From: Lacinutrix himadriensis | GTDB taxonomy: Bacteria; Bacteroidota; Bacteroidia; Flavobacteriales; Flavobacteriaceae | Length of the DNA: 64,000 nt | Direction of reading: 5' to 3' | NCBI RefSeq assembly: GCF_001418105.1 | Contig: NZ_LIQI01000012.1 | Location: 1 to 64,000 of the forward strand | Shown here: one piece after another, positions 62,376 through 64,000 of the stretch | Layout: each line of letters opens with the position of its first letter | How positions within the stretch are numbered: position 1 is the stretch's first letter | Notes under the pieces: generated by a model | Told to the model about the DNA's origin: nothing | What the model saw: the letters and a program-made list of their open reading frames with translations, nothing else | Databases searched by the model: none | Translations under genes and position numbers: made by a program

Positions 62376-64000
62376 TTAGGCTTTTGAAATCCCTAATTTT
62401 GTCATCCTATCACGCAAAGTACTAGGTTTTAAATCTAATATAAACGCGGCACCTTTTGGACCACTAATTTTCCAATTACATTGTTCAAGTACCTGAACAA
62501 TATGGTTGCGTTGTACAGTATCTAGGGTCAAATCTTGATTGTTAATTGGTTTTGCTTTTTGTGTAGAAGATTCAAAACCTGGAATCACTAATGTTTCTTT
62601 ACTGGATAATATGGAAGCTCGTTCAATTAAATTTTCTAATTCTCTAATATTCCCTGGCCAATTATATACTCTTAATTGACTCATAGCATCATCTGTAATA
62701 TACTTAATACTCTTTCCGTAAGCCTTATTAAATTTATCTACAAAATGCTCTACCAGTAAAGGAATATCATCTTTTCGATCTCTTAATGGAGGAACCTCTA
62801 TTGGAAATACGTTAAGCCTAAAGAACAAGTCTTCTCTAAATTGTTTTTTCTTAACTTCCTCTTTAAGATTTCTATTTGTTGCCGCAATGACTCTAACGTC
62901 TAATTTCTTTAATCCACTACTACCACCAACGACCTCAATTTCTCCTTCTTGTAAAAATCTTAATATTTTAGGCTGCATATCTAATGGTAGCTCGCCAATT
63001 TCATCTAAAAATAAAGTACCACCGTCTGCTAACTCAAATTTTCCAACCTTATCATTAATCGCTCCTGTAAACGAGCCCTTTTTATGACCAAACAACTCAC
63101 TCTCAATCAACTCTCTAGGTATTGCAGAACAATTTACCTTAATTAGAGGTTTATTATTACGTAAACTAGTATTATGCACAGCTCTAGCTAACAATTCTTT
63201 TCCGGTACCAGATTCCCCTAACAACAACACAGTAGCTGTAGTTGGAGCTACTTTTTCAACTTCGGTTAATACGTTACTAAAAGCCTCACTTCCATACACC
63301 ATTTCCTCATAGTTAAATACTAAATCTAACTCATTACGTAGGTAAACATTTTCTTGTTCTAATTGCTCTTTTAAAGTATTTAGCTCTCTATTAGCTTCTG
63401 TAAGTTTTTGATTCGCAATTGCTATTTTATTGTCGGCTATTTTACGCTCAGAGCTTTCAATCATTAAAGAAACGATACTAGCTATTGAGGTAACGAAGCT
63501 TTCTTCATCTGCACTAAACACTCTGTTTTCCGACTTACTCTCAAAACTAACAATACCATAATAATTATTGCTACCATGGATTAACACATCAATTCTAGAA
63601 GATATTTGGTTAGGAATAAAAAACTGTGTCGCAAAAGCCTGAGTTATCGGATTAGAATTTACATTCGCTATATTAATGCTGTTTTTAGTTTTAAACGCAT
63701 TAAAATAATTTGGAAAATTTTCTTCTTCTATTGTTAACTCATATTCCTTAAATGCTTCATCTGTTGCATTATAAAACAACCTACTCGCAAGTTCGGATTG
63801 ATTATTTTTATACTCCCAAATGGTAACAAAATCTACATCCAAAGCTTTAGCAGACGTAACTGCAATCTTTTTTAAAGAAGAATTAAAATCTTCCCCAATA
63901 AGGCCAGCTAGTTTTAAAATAACATCCTTTTTCTGTGTTGATTTTACAGCAATATCTTCTAATGCTTTTTTGACTTTTTCCTCTTCTGAAACATCTTTAA
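62376..64000 (-). CDS. Sigma-54-dependent transcriptional activator with GAF domain, 5' end beyond right edge
   Basis: 541 codons are visible and the frame runs through the window edge; the TTG at 63842 is not the start, since [16 protein letters not shown] upstream looks like the end of a PAS domain. In order: a GAF-like domain (about 63880-63430), a coiled coil, the AAA+ domain with Walker A GESGTGKE, the sigma-54 contact loop KKGSFTGA (GAFTGA variant), Walker [13 protein letters not shown], the R-finger region [14 protein letters not shown], and a Fis-type HTH at the end ([20 protein letters not shown]). No receiver domain is seen, so it may be controlled by GAF/PAS ligand binding. Confidence 0.94.
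   Translation of the reverse strand, partial: KDVSEEEKVKKALEDIAVKSTQKKDVILKLAGLIGEDFNSSLKKIAVTSAKALDVDFVTIWEYKNNQSELASRLFYNATDEAFKEYELTIEEENFPNYFNAFKTKNSINIANVNSNPITQAFATQFFIPNQISSRIDVLIHGSNNYYGIVSFESKSENRVFSADEESFVTSIASIVSLMIESSERKIADNKIAIANQKLTEANRELNTLKEQLEQENVYLRNELDLVFNYEEMVYGSEAFSNVLTEVEKVAPTTATVLLLGESGTGKELLARAVHNTSLRNNKPLIKVNCSAIPRELIESELFGHKKGSFTGAINDKVGKFELADGGTLFLDEIGELPLDMQPKILRFLQEGEIEVVGGSSGLKKLDVRVIAATNRNLKEEVKKKQFREDLFFRLNVFPIEVPPLRDRKDDIPLLVEHFVDKFNKAYGKSIKYITDDAMSQLRVYNWPGNIRELENLIERASILSSKETLVIPGFESSTQKAKPINNQDLTLDTVQRNHIVQVLEQCNWKISGPKGAAFILDLKPSTLRDRMTKLGISKA

Overview
The window is AT-rich chromosomal DNA from a member of the Bacteroidota, almost certainly a (marine) Flavobacteriaceae. 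The evidence is a short primary sigma factor without region 1.1, promoters of the TTTG / TAnnTTTG type, a type IX secretion sorting domain, Bacteroidota-style division proteins (FtsZ with a very long tail, PASTA-carrying FtsI), a bacterial HMG-CoA reductase next to a GHMP kinase, and paired POT transporters with a DPP-IV. Species cannot be named from the sequence alone.

Layout. 1-1670: an accessory patch with the start of an IS110-family transposase gene (cut by the left edge) and one membrane-protein gene bounded by a 10-bp inverted repeat and preceded by a foldable, attC-like sequence. 1800-3810: a structured RNA candidate, the primary sigma factor gene and rpe. 3805-10230 (minus strand): an MtfA-type peptidase and a strikingly reduced contractile injection system (sheath, two tube proteins, spike, PAAR tip, and only the C-terminal domain of a tape-measure protein). 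10656-11092: a 103-bp tandem repeat array joined to tRNA-Arg(UCG). 11203-31040 (minus): yqeY, a T9SS-exported leucine-rich-repeat protein, and the complete division and cell-wall (dcw) cluster in the order mraZ-rsmH-ftsL-ftsI-murE-mraY-murD-ftsW-murG-murC-ftsQ-ftsA-ftsZ, with a 10-bp-periodic repeat upstream of mraZ that looks like its autoregulatory operator. 31257-41199: an alpha/beta hydrolase, engB, an ABC permease, the Prc protease, and a plus-strand run surE-hypothetical-lpxB-C40 peptidase-comEC. 41232-47539 (minus): a thioredoxin-like protein, two POT peptide transporters and a DPP-IV peptidase, together a peptide-utilisation locus. 47729-50848 (plus): HMG-CoA reductase, GHMP kinase and a membrane protein. 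50939-58725 (minus): PpiD/SurA-like foldase, CNNM-CBS protein, small membrane protein, LptC, TPR protein, outer-membrane barrel and CoaX, an envelope-biogenesis operon. 58907: tRNA-Phe. 59291-64000 (minus): a regulatory island.

The most interesting part is the right end. A four-gene unit (two paralogous small proteins of a STAS-like size and layout, a triple-PAS sensor kinase whose phospho-accepting histidine is replaced by glutamine, and a 59-residue protein) is preceded by a good sigma-54 promoter match. Upstream lies a gene for a sigma-54 enhancer-binding protein, and the spacer carries TACCGT half-sites that could be its binding site. This looks like a self-contained sigma-54 signalling module in which the sensor kinase cannot signal by classical histidine phosphorylation.

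Other notable observations are a perfect 18-bp terminator-like hairpin that doubles as the signal-peptide coding sequence of lptC, short hairpin repeats of one family in five consecutive junctions of the dcw cluster and twice in frame inside the GHMP kinase, and the shrunken contractile injection locus.
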